Under the pieces are notes generated by a model, which made no database searches, had not been told where the DNA came from, and saw nothing but the letters and a program-made list of their open reading frames with translations. 64,000 bases of DNA from Halorubrum sp. JWXQ-INN 858 (GTDB taxonomy: Archaea; Halobacteriota; Halobacteria; Halobacteriales; Haloferacaceae). This document shows positions 52,143-61,144 of this stretch, piece by piece (position 1 is the stretch's first letter; every line of letters begins with the position of its first letter). Location: assembly GCF_009806985.1 (NCBI RefSeq), contig NZ_WUAX01000006.1:184184-248183 (forward strand), read 5' to 3'. The translations under genes and the position numbers were made by a program.

Positions 52143-53387
52143 ATGGTCGGTGAGGCGCGGACCCCCTCGGGCGACGCCGGCCCGCTCGACGGCGTCACCG
52201 TGCTCGACGCCTCGCGCGTGCTCGTCGGCCCCTTCTGTACCATGCAGCTCGGCGACCTCGGCGCGGAAGTGATCAAGATCGAGCGGCCGGGGATGGGCGA
52301 CCAGACCCGGACGTTCCGGCCGCCGGCGTTCGGCGAGGGCGAGGACGCGGAAAGCGCCTACTACGTCAGCGTCAACCGGAACAAACGCTCCGTCGAGTTG
52401 AACCTCGCGAGCGAGGAGGGGCGGGCGGTGTTCCGCGACCTCGCGCGCGAGGCCGACGTGCTGGTCGAGAACTTCCGCGTCGGCAAGATGGCCGACTGGG
52501 GGCTCGATTACGGCGACCTCGTCGACGACAACCCCGGGCTGGTCTACTGTGCGATGTCGGGGTTCGGCGAGTGGGGCCCCGACCGCGACAAGCCCGCCTA
52601 CGACATCATGATGCAGGCGCGCGGCGGGTTCATGTCGATCACCGGGATGGAGGACGGCCCGCCCGTCCGGATCGGCGTCGCGCTCGCGGACATCGGGGCC
52701 GGGATGTACGCCACGCAGGCGATCCTCGGCGCGCTGCTCGAGCGCGAGCTCGGCGACGGGACGGGACAGAAGATCGATATCAGCCTGCTCGACGGGCAGG
52801 CGGCGTGGACCAGCTACATGGCGACGAACTACTTCGCGAGCGGCGAAGTCCCCGGCCGCATGGGGAGCAAACACCCCAACATCGCGCCGTATCAGGCGTT
52901 CGAGACGAGCGACGGCTACGTCGTCGTCGCCTGCTCGTCGGACGCGTTCTGGCCCCGACTCTGTGAGGCGCTCGACCGGCCCGACCTGCTGGCGGACGAG
53001 CGGTTCGAGACGAACGAGAAGCGCGTCACCAACCGCCAGGCGCTCGACGCCGCGCTCGACGCGCAGTTCGCCGACCTCTCCACGGCGGCGGCGATCGACG
53101 CGCTGGAGGCCGCGGGCGTCCCGGCGAGTGACGTCCGTGACGTGGCCGAGCTGTTCGACGACCCGCAGCTGGAGGCGCGCGGGATGCGCGTCGAGGTCGA
53201 CCATCCGACCGCCGGCTCCATGTCGTTCCCGGGGTCGCCGATGCACTTCTCGCGGACGCCGGCCACCGTCCGGCGACACCCGCCGTCGCTCGGTGAACAC
53301 ACCGACCAGGTGCTCCGCGAGTACGGCTACCGCGACGACGACCTCGATCGGCTCCGGTCGAGCGGGGCGATCCCGGACGACGACTGA
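52143..53387 (+). CDS. CaiB/BaiF (class III) CoA transferase
   Basis: A 414-residue class III CoA transferase. The N-terminal part has LDASRVLVGPFCTMQLGDLG with EVIKIERPG, and NKRSVELNLASEEGR. The catalytic Asp is in PAYDIMMQARGGFMS near residue 155. The end GEHTDQVLREYGYRDDDLDR is usual. Such enzymes move CoA between acyl acids; the substrate is not evident. Start ATG 52143. Confidence 0.9.
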   Translation: MVGEARTPSGDAGPLDGVTVLDASRVLVGPFCTMQLGDLGAEVIKIERPGMGDQTRTFRPPAFGEGEDAESAYYVSVNRNKRSVELNLASEEGRAVFRDLAREADVLVENFRVGKMADWGLDYGDLVDDNPGLVYCAMSGFGEWGPDRDKPAYDIMMQARGGFMSITGMEDGPPVRIGVALADIGAGMYATQAILGALLERELGDGTGQKIDISLLDGQAAWTSYMATNYFASGEVPGRMGSKHPNIAPYQAFETSDGYVVVACSSDAFWPRLCEALDRPDLLADERFETNEKRVTNRQALDAALDAQFADLSTAAAIDALEAAGVPASDVRDVAELFDDPQLEARGMRVEVDHPTAGSMSFPGSPMHFSRTPATVRRHPPSLGEHTDQVLREYGYRDDDLDRLRSSGAIPDDD

Positions 53388-53572
53388 CCACGGTCGATAA
53401 CGAGCGCCGCCCGCCGCGAACGACCACCGACCACCGCCGTCGGCCGCGGACGACTGACGACCGCGGACGACTGCCCACGGCCGCGTCGTCGCCGAGGCGA
53501 TCGGCCTCGCGAGCGTCGGTCCGCCCCCGCGGATCGTGGCCTTCTATAGTCGCGCGGCGAGTTGCCACGGCC

Positions 53573-54466
53573 GTGAACGAGCGCGACGCCCTCCGACGAC
53601 TCGCCGCCCGGCTCCCACACGCCGGCGACGACGCGGCCGTCGTCGACGGGACGGTCATCACGACGGACATGCTCCACGAGCGAACCGACTTCCCCGCTGG
53701 CACGACGCGGGACACGGCCGGCTGGCGCGCGGTCGGCGCGTCGCTGTCGGACGTCGCCGCCATGGGGGCGAGCGCGACCGCCGCGGTCGCCGTCTACGCC
53801 GACGAGACGTTCGATCCCGACGAGCTCGACCGGTTCGTCGCCGGCGCGGTCGCGGCGTGCGAGGCGGTCGACGCCGACTACGTGGGCGGCGACCTCGACA
53901 CGCACACCGAGTTCACCACGGCCACGACCGCGATCGGACGGGTCACCGACGCCGGACCGGTCCGACGGTCGGGTGCGGAGCCCGGACAGGCCCTCTGTGT
54001 CACCGGCGAGTGGGGACGATCCGCGGCGGCGCTCCGGCTGTTCGACCGCGGGACGGCCACGGCCGTCGAGCGCGCGAACGACCTCTTCCGGTTCACCCCA
54101 CGGATCGCCGACGGCGTCGCCCTCGCGGGGCGTGCGACCGCGATGATGGACTCCTCCGACGGGCTCGCGCGGTCGCTCCATCAGCTCGCGGAGGCGAGCG
54201 ACGTGGGGTTCACGCTCGACGCGGACGCCCTCCCGGTCCATCCCGCCGTCGACGACGTCGCCGACGATCCGGCCGAGCGGTTCGACCTCGCCGCGATCTT
54301 CGGCGAGGACTTCGAGCTCGTCTGTACGGTCCCCGAGGACGCGCTCCGGGCGGCTCGCACGGCGTGTCCGGCCGGTCTCACGCGGGTCGGCTCGGTGGTC
54401 GACGCCGCGGACGCGGTCACCGTCGACGGCGAGCCGCTCCCGGACGAGGGGTACACCCACGGGTGA
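53573..54466 (+). CDS. thiL: Thiamine-monophosphate kinase
   Basis: A 297-residue enzyme phosphorylating thiamine monophosphate to the diphosphate. GTG 53573 is the start (MNERDALRRLAARLPHAGDD), directly giving the ATP/Mg motif AGDDAAVVDG. VGASLSDVAAMGA, YVGGDLDTHTEF, MDSSDGLARSLHQLAE and FGEDFELV are the family motifs in order. Length is normal. It is 62 bases upstream of the AOR gene. Confidence 0.92.
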   Translation: MNERDALRRLAARLPHAGDDAAVVDGTVITTDMLHERTDFPAGTTRDTAGWRAVGASLSDVAAMGASATAAVAVYADETFDPDELDRFVAGAVAACEAVDADYVGGDLDTHTEFTTATTAIGRVTDAGPVRRSGAEPGQALCVTGEWGRSAAALRLFDRGTATAVERANDLFRFTPRIADGVALAGRATAMMDSSDGLARSLHQLAEASDVGFTLDADALPVHPAVDDVADDPAERFDLAAIFGEDFELVCTVPEDALRAARTACPAGLTRVGSVVDAADAVTVDGEPLPDEGYTHG

Positions 54467-54528
54467 GCCGGCGGCTCCGACCCGCCACACCCGGACTTTT
54501 ATCGCGCTTCCGACGAAGTGGTTCCAGT

Positions 54529-56241
54529 ATGAGACACGCACAGGGGCCGCTCCTCACGGTCGATCTAACGAACCGAACCGCCACCGCCGAGTCGATCGAC
54601 GACGTCCTCGCCGACTTCCCGGGCGGCCGCGGGCTCAACACCCGGCTCGCGTACGACCGGATCCCCTTCGACGTCGACCCGCTCGGGCCCGAGAACCGTC
54701 TCTATCTCTCGACGGGGCCGATGCAGTACTCGACGACGTCGTACACCGGGCGGATGTCGGCGACCGCGGTGTCGCCGCTCACGAACGGGCTGTGCTCCTC
54801 GAACGCGGGCGGGTTCCTCTCGCGCAACTTCACGGGCGCGGGGTACGCCGCGGTGGAGTTCGTCGGCGAGAGCGAGGAGCTCCTCGCGGTACACGTCCGC
54901 GAGGCCGACGCCGACGGGACGCCGAGCGTCGAGTTCGAGCCGGTCGAGGACCTCGCCGGGGCCGAGGTCTCCGCGGTCTCCGATCGCTTCGCGGAGAGCC
55001 ACGACCTGGCCGCCGAGAACGTCGCGTGTATCGGCCCGGCCGGCGAGAACGGGGTCCGCTTCGCGTCGATCATGACGTCCGACACGCGCGCGTTCGGCCG
55101 CGGCGGGCTCGGGGCCGTCCTCGGCTCGAAGGGGGTCAAAGCGGTCACCTTCGACGGCGACGCGGACGCGGCGATCGACGTCGACTGGCCCGACGACGCG
55201 GGCGACGTCCACCGCGAGGCGGCCACCTCCGACAGCATCATGAAACGGCAGGGGACCGCGAGCGTCACCGAGCTGGCCAACGAGGTGAACGCGCTGCCGT
55301 CCTACTACTTCTCCGAGCGCTCCTTCGAGGGGGCCGCGGGGATCTCCGGGGACCGCGTCGAGGAGAAGAAGTACAAGAAGGGGACCTGCTCGGCGTGTGC
55401 GTTCGCCTGTAAGCTCCCGACCCGCGACGAGGCGACCGGGCTCGAGACGGAGGGCCCGGAGTTCGAGACGGTGATGGCGTTCGGCTCGAACGCCGGGATC
55501 GACGACATCGTCGACGTGATGGGGGCCAACGAGCTGTGTGACGAGCTCGGGATGGACACCATCTCCTGTGGCGACGTCGTCTCGATGTTCCTCGAGAGCG
55601 AGGACGAGTTCGGCAACGCCGAGCTGGTCCACTCGCTCGTCGAGCAGATCGCGTACCGCGAGGGCGTCGGCGACAAGCTCGCGGAGGGGGTCCACCGCGC
55701 CCACGAGGAGTTCGGCGCGGCCGACTGGAGCGTCAAGGGCTTGGAGTTCCCCGGCCACGACGGGCGAACCCTCAACGGACAGGGGCTCGCGTTCGCGACG
55801 TCGAACCGCGGAGCCGACCACATGTACGGGGAGTTCTACCCGTACGAGTACCCGCTCGTCGGCAAGGAGGACGCGCTCGAGCCGAGCGGGCTGGACGGGA
55901 AGCCGCCGAAGATCGTCGCCAAGGAGAACCGCAACGCGGTCCTCGACTCCGCGGTGATCTGTAAGTTCTCGCGCGGCGTCGTCACGGACGACCGGCTCGC
56001 GCGCCTGCTCGACGCCGACTACGAAAACCTGATCCGCATGGGCGGGCGCGTCGTCGAGTTGGAACGGGCGTTCAACAACGCCCGCGGCTTCGACCGCGAC
56101 GACGACACGCTGCCGTACGTGGACGCGATAGACGGCTTCGAGGCCGGGCTCTCGGAGTATTACGAGCTCCGCGGCTGGAACGACGACGGGACCGTGCCCG
56201 GCTACGCCGACGGCGACGTGCCGGCGGTCGCCGACGACTGA
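54529..56241 (+). CDS. Aldehyde ferredoxin oxidoreductase (tungsten enzyme family)
   Basis: A 570-residue AOR-family enzyme oxidising aldehydes with ferredoxin. N-terminal LLTVDLTNRTATAESI and FPGGRGLNTRLAYDRI are the pterin-binding domain start; GPAGENGVRFASIMTSDTRA and FGRGGLGAVLGSKGVKA follow. The iron-sulfur cysteines CSACAFACK near residue 286 and a later Cys in VICKFSRGV near 480 fit the C-x2-C-x3-C...C pattern. A TATA-like cttttatcg lies at about 54494 to 54502, 27 to 30 bases before ATG 54529. It requires W- or Mo-pyranopterin, whose genes are elsewhere. Confidence 0.92.
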   Translation: MRHAQGPLLTVDLTNRTATAESIDDVLADFPGGRGLNTRLAYDRIPFDVDPLGPENRLYLSTGPMQYSTTSYTGRMSATAVSPLTNGLCSSNAGGFLSRNFTGAGYAAVEFVGESEELLAVHVREADADGTPSVEFEPVEDLAGAEVSAVSDRFAESHDLAAENVACIGPAGENGVRFASIMTSDTRAFGRGGLGAVLGSKGVKAVTFDGDADAAIDVDWPDDAGDVHREAATSDSIMKRQGTASVTELANEVNALPSYYFSERSFEGAAGISGDRVEEKKYKKGTCSACAFACKLPTRDEATGLETEGPEFETVMAFGSNAGIDDIVDVMGANELCDELGMDTISCGDVVSMFLESEDEFGNAELVHSLVEQIAYREGVGDKLAEGVHRAHEEFGAADWSVKGLEFPGHDGRTLNGQGLAFATSNRGADHMYGEFYPYEYPLVGKEDALEPSGLDGKPPKIVAKENRNAVLDSAVICKFSRGVVTDDRLARLLDADYENLIRMGGRVVELERAFNNARGFDRDDDTLPYVDAIDGFEAGLSEYYELRGWNDDGTVPGYADGDVPAVADD

Positions 56242-56291
56242 TCGGCGTCGGTCCGACCCCGATCCCAACGGAACCCCCGAACGATGGTCGA

Positions 56292-57863
56292 TCAGTCGGC
56301 GACGATCGACACGCCACGGAACTCGAACCGTGCGCCGTCGCCGTCGCGTTCGCGTCCCTCACCGCCCTTCTCGTGTTGCTCGCCGTCGGGCTCCGGATGG
56401 CTGTCGTCCGCGAGCGAGACCGACCAGCCGTGTGCCCGAGCGATCTCCGAGACGATCTTCAGCCCGAACCCGGTCCCGTCGGGGGCCGTCGTGACGCCCG
56501 CCTCGAACAGGTCCTCGCGGCGCGACGGGTCGACCCCTGGCCCGTCGTCGGCGACGTAGAACCCGTCCCCGTCCGGGAGCGCGCCGACGGTGACCCGAGC
56601 GTCCTCCTCCCCGTGTTCGACCGCGTTCCGGAACAGGTTCTCGAACACCTGCGCGAGCCGGCTCCGGTCGGCGCGGACCGTCATGTCGGTCGCCATCGAG
56701 AGCGTCGCCGCCCGGGTGTCGACGCTCGCCCAGCACTCCGCGGCGAGGTCGGTGAGCGGGACGGATTCGAGCTCGTCGACCTCGTCGCCCTGGCGTGCAA
56801 GGGTCAGCATGTCGTCGACGAGCGCGGCCATGCGGTCCAAGGCGTTGGCGACCGTCCTGAGCTCGTCGCTGTCGTGTGCCTCCCGCGCCAGGTCGAGGTT
56901 TCCGGCGGCGACGTTGAGCGGGTTCCGCAGGTCGTGGCTGACGAGGCTGGCGAACTCCTCCAAGCGGTCGCGCTCGTGTTTCACCTCCGCCTCCCGGGCG
57001 CGGAGCTGGCGCTCCCGCTCGATGCGGACGAACACCATCGTGACGGTCGCACCCCACAGCCGGGCGACCGTCCGGTCGGCCTCGTCGAACCCCTCCGGCT
57101 CCGTCGAGCCGACGGTCAACACGCCGTACCGGCCGAGCGGGACGTGGAGCTCGCTCCGGATCGGCGTCTCGGGGTTGTACCGGTCGGGGTCGCCGTGCGT
57201 GTCGGCGACGTATCGCGGGTCGCCGGCCTCGAAGACGTCCCACGCGATGCTCCCCGTGCCGGCCTCGAACGTCGGGTGGTCGCCGACGACGTCGACGGCC
57301 GCGTCGGTCCACGCGGCCGGGACGAGCGCGTCGACGTCGTCGTCGTACAGCCAGATCGCCGCGATCGGGAGCCCGAGGACGTCGTTGACGTAGTCGACGG
57401 CCGCCGCCGCGCCCAGCTCCCTGTCGGTCGTCTTCAACAGCTCCTGGGTGGCCTGGTGGAGCGCGGCGAGCGTTCGGGTCCGGCGGGTGAGCGCCGCCTC
57501 CCGTTCCCGCTCCTCGCGGACGTCGATCACGGTCGCGACGATCACCGTCTCGCCGTCGCGCTCGACGGGGCCGAGGCTGATCGTCACGGGGATCTCGGTG
57601 CCGTCGGCGCGGCGCGCGTACAGGTCCAAGCCCGTCCCCATCGGTCGGGGTTGGGGGTCGCGCATGTACGCCTCGCGCATGGCCGCGTGCGGCTCGCGGT
57701 CGGGCGCGTTGAGGAGCGTCTCGACCGAGTCGCCCTCCAGGTCGTCGGGGTCGTACCCCAACACCGCCTCGACGTGCCGGTTCGCGAACCGAACGGTCCC
57801 CGCGCCGTCGACGACGAGGACGGCGTCCGGAAGCGCGTCGAGCACTTCCCGGAGCGCTTCCAT
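56292..57863 (-). CDS. PAS-GAF sensor histidine kinase
   Basis: A 523-residue soluble sensor kinase, ATG 57863 (MEALREVLDALPDAVL). Order: PAS (about 1 to 125, with GYDPDDLEGDSVETLL), a GAF-like domain (about 140 to 275), HisKA with the phospho-His in FASLVSHDLRNPLNVAA near residue 309, and HATPase with ENLFRNAVEHGEEDA (N box), VADDGPGVD and GTGFGLKIVSEIARAHGW. No membrane helix, so it senses something inside the cell. No response regulator gene is adjacent, which is common for haloarchaeal PAS kinases. Confidence 0.9.
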   Translation of the reverse strand: MEALREVLDALPDAVLVVDGAGTVRFANRHVEAVLGYDPDDLEGDSVETLLNAPDREPHAAMREAYMRDPQPRPMGTGLDLYARRADGTEIPVTISLGPVERDGETVIVATVIDVREEREREAALTRRTRTLAALHQATQELLKTTDRELGAAAAVDYVNDVLGLPIAAIWLYDDDVDALVPAAWTDAAVDVVGDHPTFEAGTGSIAWDVFEAGDPRYVADTHGDPDRYNPETPIRSELHVPLGRYGVLTVGSTEPEGFDEADRTVARLWGATVTMVFVRIERERQLRAREAEVKHERDRLEEFASLVSHDLRNPLNVAAGNLDLAREAHDSDELRTVANALDRMAALVDDMLTLARQGDEVDELESVPLTDLAAECWASVDTRAATLSMATDMTVRADRSRLAQVFENLFRNAVEHGEEDARVTVGALPDGDGFYVADDGPGVDPSRREDLFEAGVTTAPDGTGFGLKIVSEIARAHGWSVSLADDSHPEPDGEQHEKGGEGRERDGDGARFEFRGVSIVAD

Positions 57864-57865
57864 GG

Positions 57866-58684
57866 TCACTCTTCGCTCGCGTCGTGGACGTGCCCGCATT
57901 CGGGACAGCGGACCTCCTCGCCGCGGAGGTCGGCGGACGACTCGCGGACCTCGCGCATCACCGCCGAGATCCGGTCCTCCGCGTCGAGCTCGTCGGCGAC
58001 CGCGAGGTCGACGCCCTCCACCTCGAGGAGGAACTTCGCCACCTCGGTCACCTCGTACATCATCTCGTCTACGTCCTCCGCCGTGAAGAAGCCGGACATC
58101 GCGCCGTAGAGGAACGTCGCGCCCGACTTCGTCACCTTCTCCTCGAAGGAGTAGCGGGCCTGGTTGACCGCCTGTGGGGTGTACGTGTCCGTCATGAACG
58201 GGACGAGCTCGGGGAGGTTCTCGCCGATCTTCGTCATCTCGACGCCCGTCTCCGTCCGGAAGTCAGCACAGAGCCGGGCGATCGCCCACTCCCGTGCCGT
58301 GACGTACGTCCGGTCGCGGAGGAACTCGTTGACGCGCTCGTAGCTCGCGCCGTCCATCTTCTTGAACCGCTCGTACTTGCGGACGTCCGGCGGGAGGTCG
58401 TTCGACGCGTCCGCGTCGACCGGCCCGTCGTCGGCGGGTGCGGTCGTCTCCCCGGTTTCGACGTTGCCGTCGGGTGCGGTCGTCTTCCCGGCCTCGGCGT
58501 CGGTCGACGCCGCAGTCGCTTCCGTCCCGTCCGAGGCCGTCGAGGGGTCGGTCACGTCCTGCCCCTCGTCCTCGTTCGAGGGCGTCGGCGCTTCCGCCTT
58601 CTCCTTCCCCTCCGCTTCTTCGGGCCGGTGCGCCGGGGGCTCGTCGTCGGAGGCGCCCGCCGCGGGGCCGGACTGGTCGCTCAT
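57866..58684 (-). CDS. DUF5806-type haloarchaeal protein
   Basis: A 272-residue protein. The first 95 residues are an acidic, Thr/Ala/Glu-rich low-complexity region. The conserved part starts DVRKYERFKKMDGASYERVN and includes FLRDRTYVTAREWAIARLCA, then FEEKVTKSGATFLYGAMSGF, and ends with a CPECGHVHD zinc knuckle. It matches the haloarchaeal DUF5806 family as I recall. Its stop is 2 bases from the histidine kinase start, so they are co-transcribed. Confidence 0.72.
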   Translation of the reverse strand: MSDQSGPAAGASDDEPPAHRPEEAEGKEKAEAPTPSNEDEGQDVTDPSTASDGTEATAASTDAEAGKTTAPDGNVETGETTAPADDGPVDADASNDLPPDVRKYERFKKMDGASYERVNEFLRDRTYVTAREWAIARLCADFRTETGVEMTKIGENLPELVPFMTDTYTPQAVNQARYSFEEKVTKSGATFLYGAMSGFFTAEDVDEMMYEVTEVAKFLLEVEGVDLAVADELDAEDRISAVMREVRESSADLRGEEVRCPECGHVHDASEE

Positions 58685-58777
58685 GCACGCAGTGTTCCGA
58701 CGCGCGGTCAAAAGGGTTGCCGGTCGGGGGCGACCCGACGCCGAACCCTTTTTACCACGCCGGTGGACGTGGGGTTC

Positions 58778-59146
58778 ATGAAGGTACTCTGCGGGATCGG
58801 CGGCACCGACGACTCCCTGCGTGCGCTCGAGCGGAGCGTCGACCGGGCGGCCGTGGCCGACGACGACCTCACGATCGCCGTCCTCGACAACCCCGACTCG
58901 ACCCGGACGCCGGACGACCTCGTCGAGCGGGCGGCGGCGGCGGTCGAGTCGGCCGGCATCGACGCCGAGGTCCGTCGCGTCGACGGCGATCCGGGGAGCC
59001 GGCTCATCGAGATCGCCGAGGACGAGGGGTTCGACGAGATCGTCCTCGGCGGCGGCCAGACCAGTCCCATGGGGAAGATCACGATCGGGTCGATCGCGGA
59101 GTTCGTCCTGTTGAACGCCAAGACGTCCGTGACGCTGGTGAGATGA
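58778..59146 (+). CDS. Universal stress protein domain protein
   Basis: A 122-residue single USP domain. MKVLCGIGGTDDSLRALERS begins the fold and VLGGGQTSPMGKITIGSIAE contains the nucleotide loop G-x2-G-x9-G type. A TATA-like ctttttacc (58747 to 58755) lies 27 bases upstream of ATG 58778, so it is leaderless. ATGA overlap joins it to the acetyltransferase. Confidence 0.85.
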   Translation: MKVLCGIGGTDDSLRALERSVDRAAVADDDLTIAVLDNPDSTRTPDDLVERAAAAVESAGIDAEVRRVDGDPGSRLIEIAEDEGFDEIVLGGGQTSPMGKITIGSIAEFVLLNAKTSVTLVR

Positions 59147-59694
59147 CGGGACGACGCTTCCCGGAGACGGTCGCCGGCGCGTTCCCCGACGTCCCGGTCC
59201 CGTTCGTCGACGCCGCCGGACGCGACGTCGAGATCCGCGCGTACGACGGCTCGGACGGGGCCCGCGAGGCGCTCGTGGCGATGTACGACTCGTTCGACCC
59301 CGCCGACCGCGCGCAGGGGATCCCGCCCGGCGGCGACGAGCGGATCCGCGAGTGGCTGGAGACGATCCTCGCCGCCGACTGCCTCAACGTGCTCGCGTGG
59401 TGTGGCGACGAGGTCGCCGGACACGCGACGCTCGTCCCGGACGACGAGGCGTACGAGCTCGCGATCTTCGTCCACCAGGACTACCAGGAGGCCGGCATCG
59501 GCACCCGCCTCATTAAGGGGCTCCTCGGGTACGGGCGGGCGGCCGGCGTCGAGAAGGTGTGGCTCACCGTCGAGCGCTGGAACCACGCCGCCGTGTCGCT
59601 GTACAAGAAGATCGGCTTCGAGACCTCCGACGCGGAGAGCTTCGAGATGGAGATGTCGCTGCGGTTGAACGAGTCGGCCGACGGCGAGGCGTAG
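59143..59694 (+). CDS. GNAT-family N-acetyltransferase
   Basis: A 183-residue acetyltransferase. VLAWCGDEVAGHATLVPD is strands 2 to 4, YELAIFVHQDYQEAGIGTRL holds the acetyl-CoA loop (Q-x-x-G-I-G), and VEKVWLTVERWNHAAVSLYK with IGFE is motif B. It overlaps the USP gene by 4 bases, so it is likely in the same stress-response operon. Substrate unknown. Confidence 0.88.
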   Translation: MTGRRFPETVAGAFPDVPVPFVDAAGRDVEIRAYDGSDGAREALVAMYDSFDPADRAQGIPPGGDERIREWLETILAADCLNVLAWCGDEVAGHATLVPDDEAYELAIFVHQDYQEAGIGTRLIKGLLGYGRAAGVEKVWLTVERWNHAAVSLYKKIGFETSDAESFEMEMSLRLNESADGEA

Positions 59695-59721
59695 CGTTCG
59701 AGCGGGGAGCCAGCGACGCTT

Positions 59722-60036
59722 TTAGCGCGTCCGGCGGGCGCGCCACGCGGAGGGTACGTGGTGGAGGGCGTTTGTCTCCGGTTTGAGGTGACGTCGTCCT
59801 CGCCCCTCACGCTCCGGCTGCTCGACCCGGCTCGCGACGAGCGACGTGGCGACCAGTCCGACGACGAGCACGAACGGGGCGCTCGTGGGTCCGTCGTCCG
59901 TGAACGCGGATCCGGCCGGCTCCTTAAAAACGGCTCCACTGAGATCGTCTGCGAGTGGGGTAGAAACGGTTGTTGAAGCGAGGGCGACGACGATCACGCC
60001 GAAAGGGACCGCCAAAGTCCCGCAAGCGAACCGCAC
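59722..60036 (-). CDS. Possible small membrane protein
   Basis: A 104-residue frame starting at GTG 60036. Two hydrophobic segments (LAVPFGVIVVALASTTVST and TSAPFVLVVGLVATSLVASR) would give a hairpin membrane protein with a basic, Arg-rich tail. It has no recognised family and codon use is less regular than that of nearby genes, so it may be chance. The hairpins at 60061 and 60104 lie just upstream. Confidence 0.35.
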   Translation of the reverse strand: MRFACGTLAVPFGVIVVALASTTVSTPLADDLSGAVFKEPAGSAFTDDGPTSAPFVLVVGLVATSLVASRVEQPEREGRGRRHLKPETNALHHVPSAWRARRTR

Positions 60037-60060
60037 CGCACCTCACACCTCCCCAGCCTC

Positions 60061-60090
60061 GTCGTGACGGCCTTAAAAGGCCGTCACGAC
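60061..60090. repeat. Perfect hairpin, 12-base arms
   Basis: gtcgtgacggcc and ggccgtcacgac pair without a mismatch around ttaaaa. The loop on either strand is TATA-like (ttaaaa/ttttaa). It is part of a 240-base non-coding stretch (60037 to 60276) that also holds the next hairpin. Confidence 0.8.
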
Positions 60091-60103
60091 TCCCTCGCGC
60101 TCC

Positions 60104-60126
60104 GTTCGCGCCCGACGGGCGCGAAC
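60104..60126. repeat. Perfect hairpin, 11-base arms
   Basis: gttcgcgcccg and cgggcgcgaac pair around a single a. Such short GC-rich palindromes recur in haloarchaeal intergenic regions. Together with the hairpin at 60061 it looks like a degenerate intergenic repeat element. Confidence 0.7.
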
Positions 60127-60276
60127 GGGCGCGCCACCGCACCGCAGCTCTGCTGATAAACGACATCGACACCGAACACCGTCTCTTTTAAGCGGAAACG
60201 TGTCCAAAGAACACGGTTCTAACGGAGGATTGACACCTTAAAAACGAGGACGAGTGACCGAACGCCGAGGGGCCGG

Positions 60277-60726
60277 TCAGACGGAGAGGACGGGCTGGCT
60301 CGCGTAAAGGAGCACGTACTCCGCCGCCTTCTCGAGCACCTCCACGGGGCCGCCGGTGACCGGCTCGCGCGGGACGACGATGAAGTCCGCGTCCAGGTCC
60401 TCGGCGGTGTCGAGGACGACGCTGCCGGGGTGGACGGTCTTCACCTTCGTGGAGAAGCCGTACGCGATGGAGTTGCCGTGCGGGACGCCGGCGGCCTCCG
60501 CGCGCTCGATCACGGAGTCGGTGAACGACTCGGTGTCGTCGGCCACGTCGGCCTCGTCGATCGCGCCCGTCTCGATCGCCCGGACGACGTCCTCGCCGAG
60601 GACGTAGAGGGCGTGCACGCTCGCGTCGTACTCGTTGGCGACGGCGATGGCGTAGTCGACTGCCTCGTGTGACTCCTCGCTGCCGTCGACGGGCACGAGG
60701 ACGAGGTCGATGTCGAGGTCGGTCAT
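60277..60726 (-). CDS. Universal stress protein
   Basis: A 149-residue USP. LVLVPVDGSEESHEAVDYAI opens the fold; the usual G-x2-G-x9-G(S/T) loop is changed to VVPREPVTGGPVEVLEKAAE, with Pro-Arg in place of the second Gly region, so ATP binding is uncertain. The end EYVLLYASQPVLSV is the normal final strand. ATG 60726. Confidence 0.8.
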   Translation of the reverse strand: MTDLDIDLVLVPVDGSEESHEAVDYAIAVANEYDASVHALYVLGEDVVRAIETGAIDEADVADDTESFTDSVIERAEAAGVPHGNSIAYGFSTKVKTVHPGSVVLDTAEDLDADFIVVPREPVTGGPVEVLEKAAEYVLLYASQPVLSV

Positions 60727-60790
60727 ACCGGAGCAGTCGACGCCGGAGTTGAAAAACCCCGCTGTGTAACGGTTCTTCCCGATCCGGCGG

Positions 60791-61018
60791 TCAGTGACGG
60801 AACAGGTGGACCGCGTCGCCGTCGCGCAGGAGACAGAACGGCGCGCCGTCGGCGGCGGGGAACCGGGTCCCGACCCGCCGGGTCGTGAACAGCCGCGCGA
60901 ACGGCTCCGCACACACCGGACAGGGGACGTCCCCCCGGTTCGCCCACAGGCGCGTCCGGCCGTCGTCCCGAAGCTGCTTGAGCGCGTGCCGGTGCTCGTG
61001 GACGTCGAAGCCGGTCAT
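60791..61018 (-). CDS. Small haloarchaeal CxxC protein
   Basis: A 75-residue protein. The order FDVHEHRHALKQLRDDGRTR, LWANRGDVPCPVCAEPFARL and APFCLLRDGDAVHLFRH is that of a small haloarchaeal family with one CxxC knuckle, sometimes annotated as flagella-cluster or DUF7385 protein. It is divergent from nothing nearby and no function is known. Cys in CLLRDG may be a third metal ligand. Confidence 0.65.
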   Translation of the reverse strand: MTGFDVHEHRHALKQLRDDGRTRLWANRGDVPCPVCAEPFARLFTTRRVGTRFPAADGAPFCLLRDGDAVHLFRH

Positions 61019-61144
61019 GGCTGGGGGTTCCCGCTCTTGCTTATAAACGTGTGGCTCCGCGTCTCACGCGTGGATCCGCGTGTCGGTTCCTCGCGTCCGC
61101 CGTCAACCGCCCCTGACCCATCGGCCCATCGTCCCATCGGCCTG

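Noticed and set aside
56373..58109. Plus-strand open frame of 578 codons
   Set aside because: Shadow of the histidine kinase, which shows complete PAS, HisKA and HATPase motifs.
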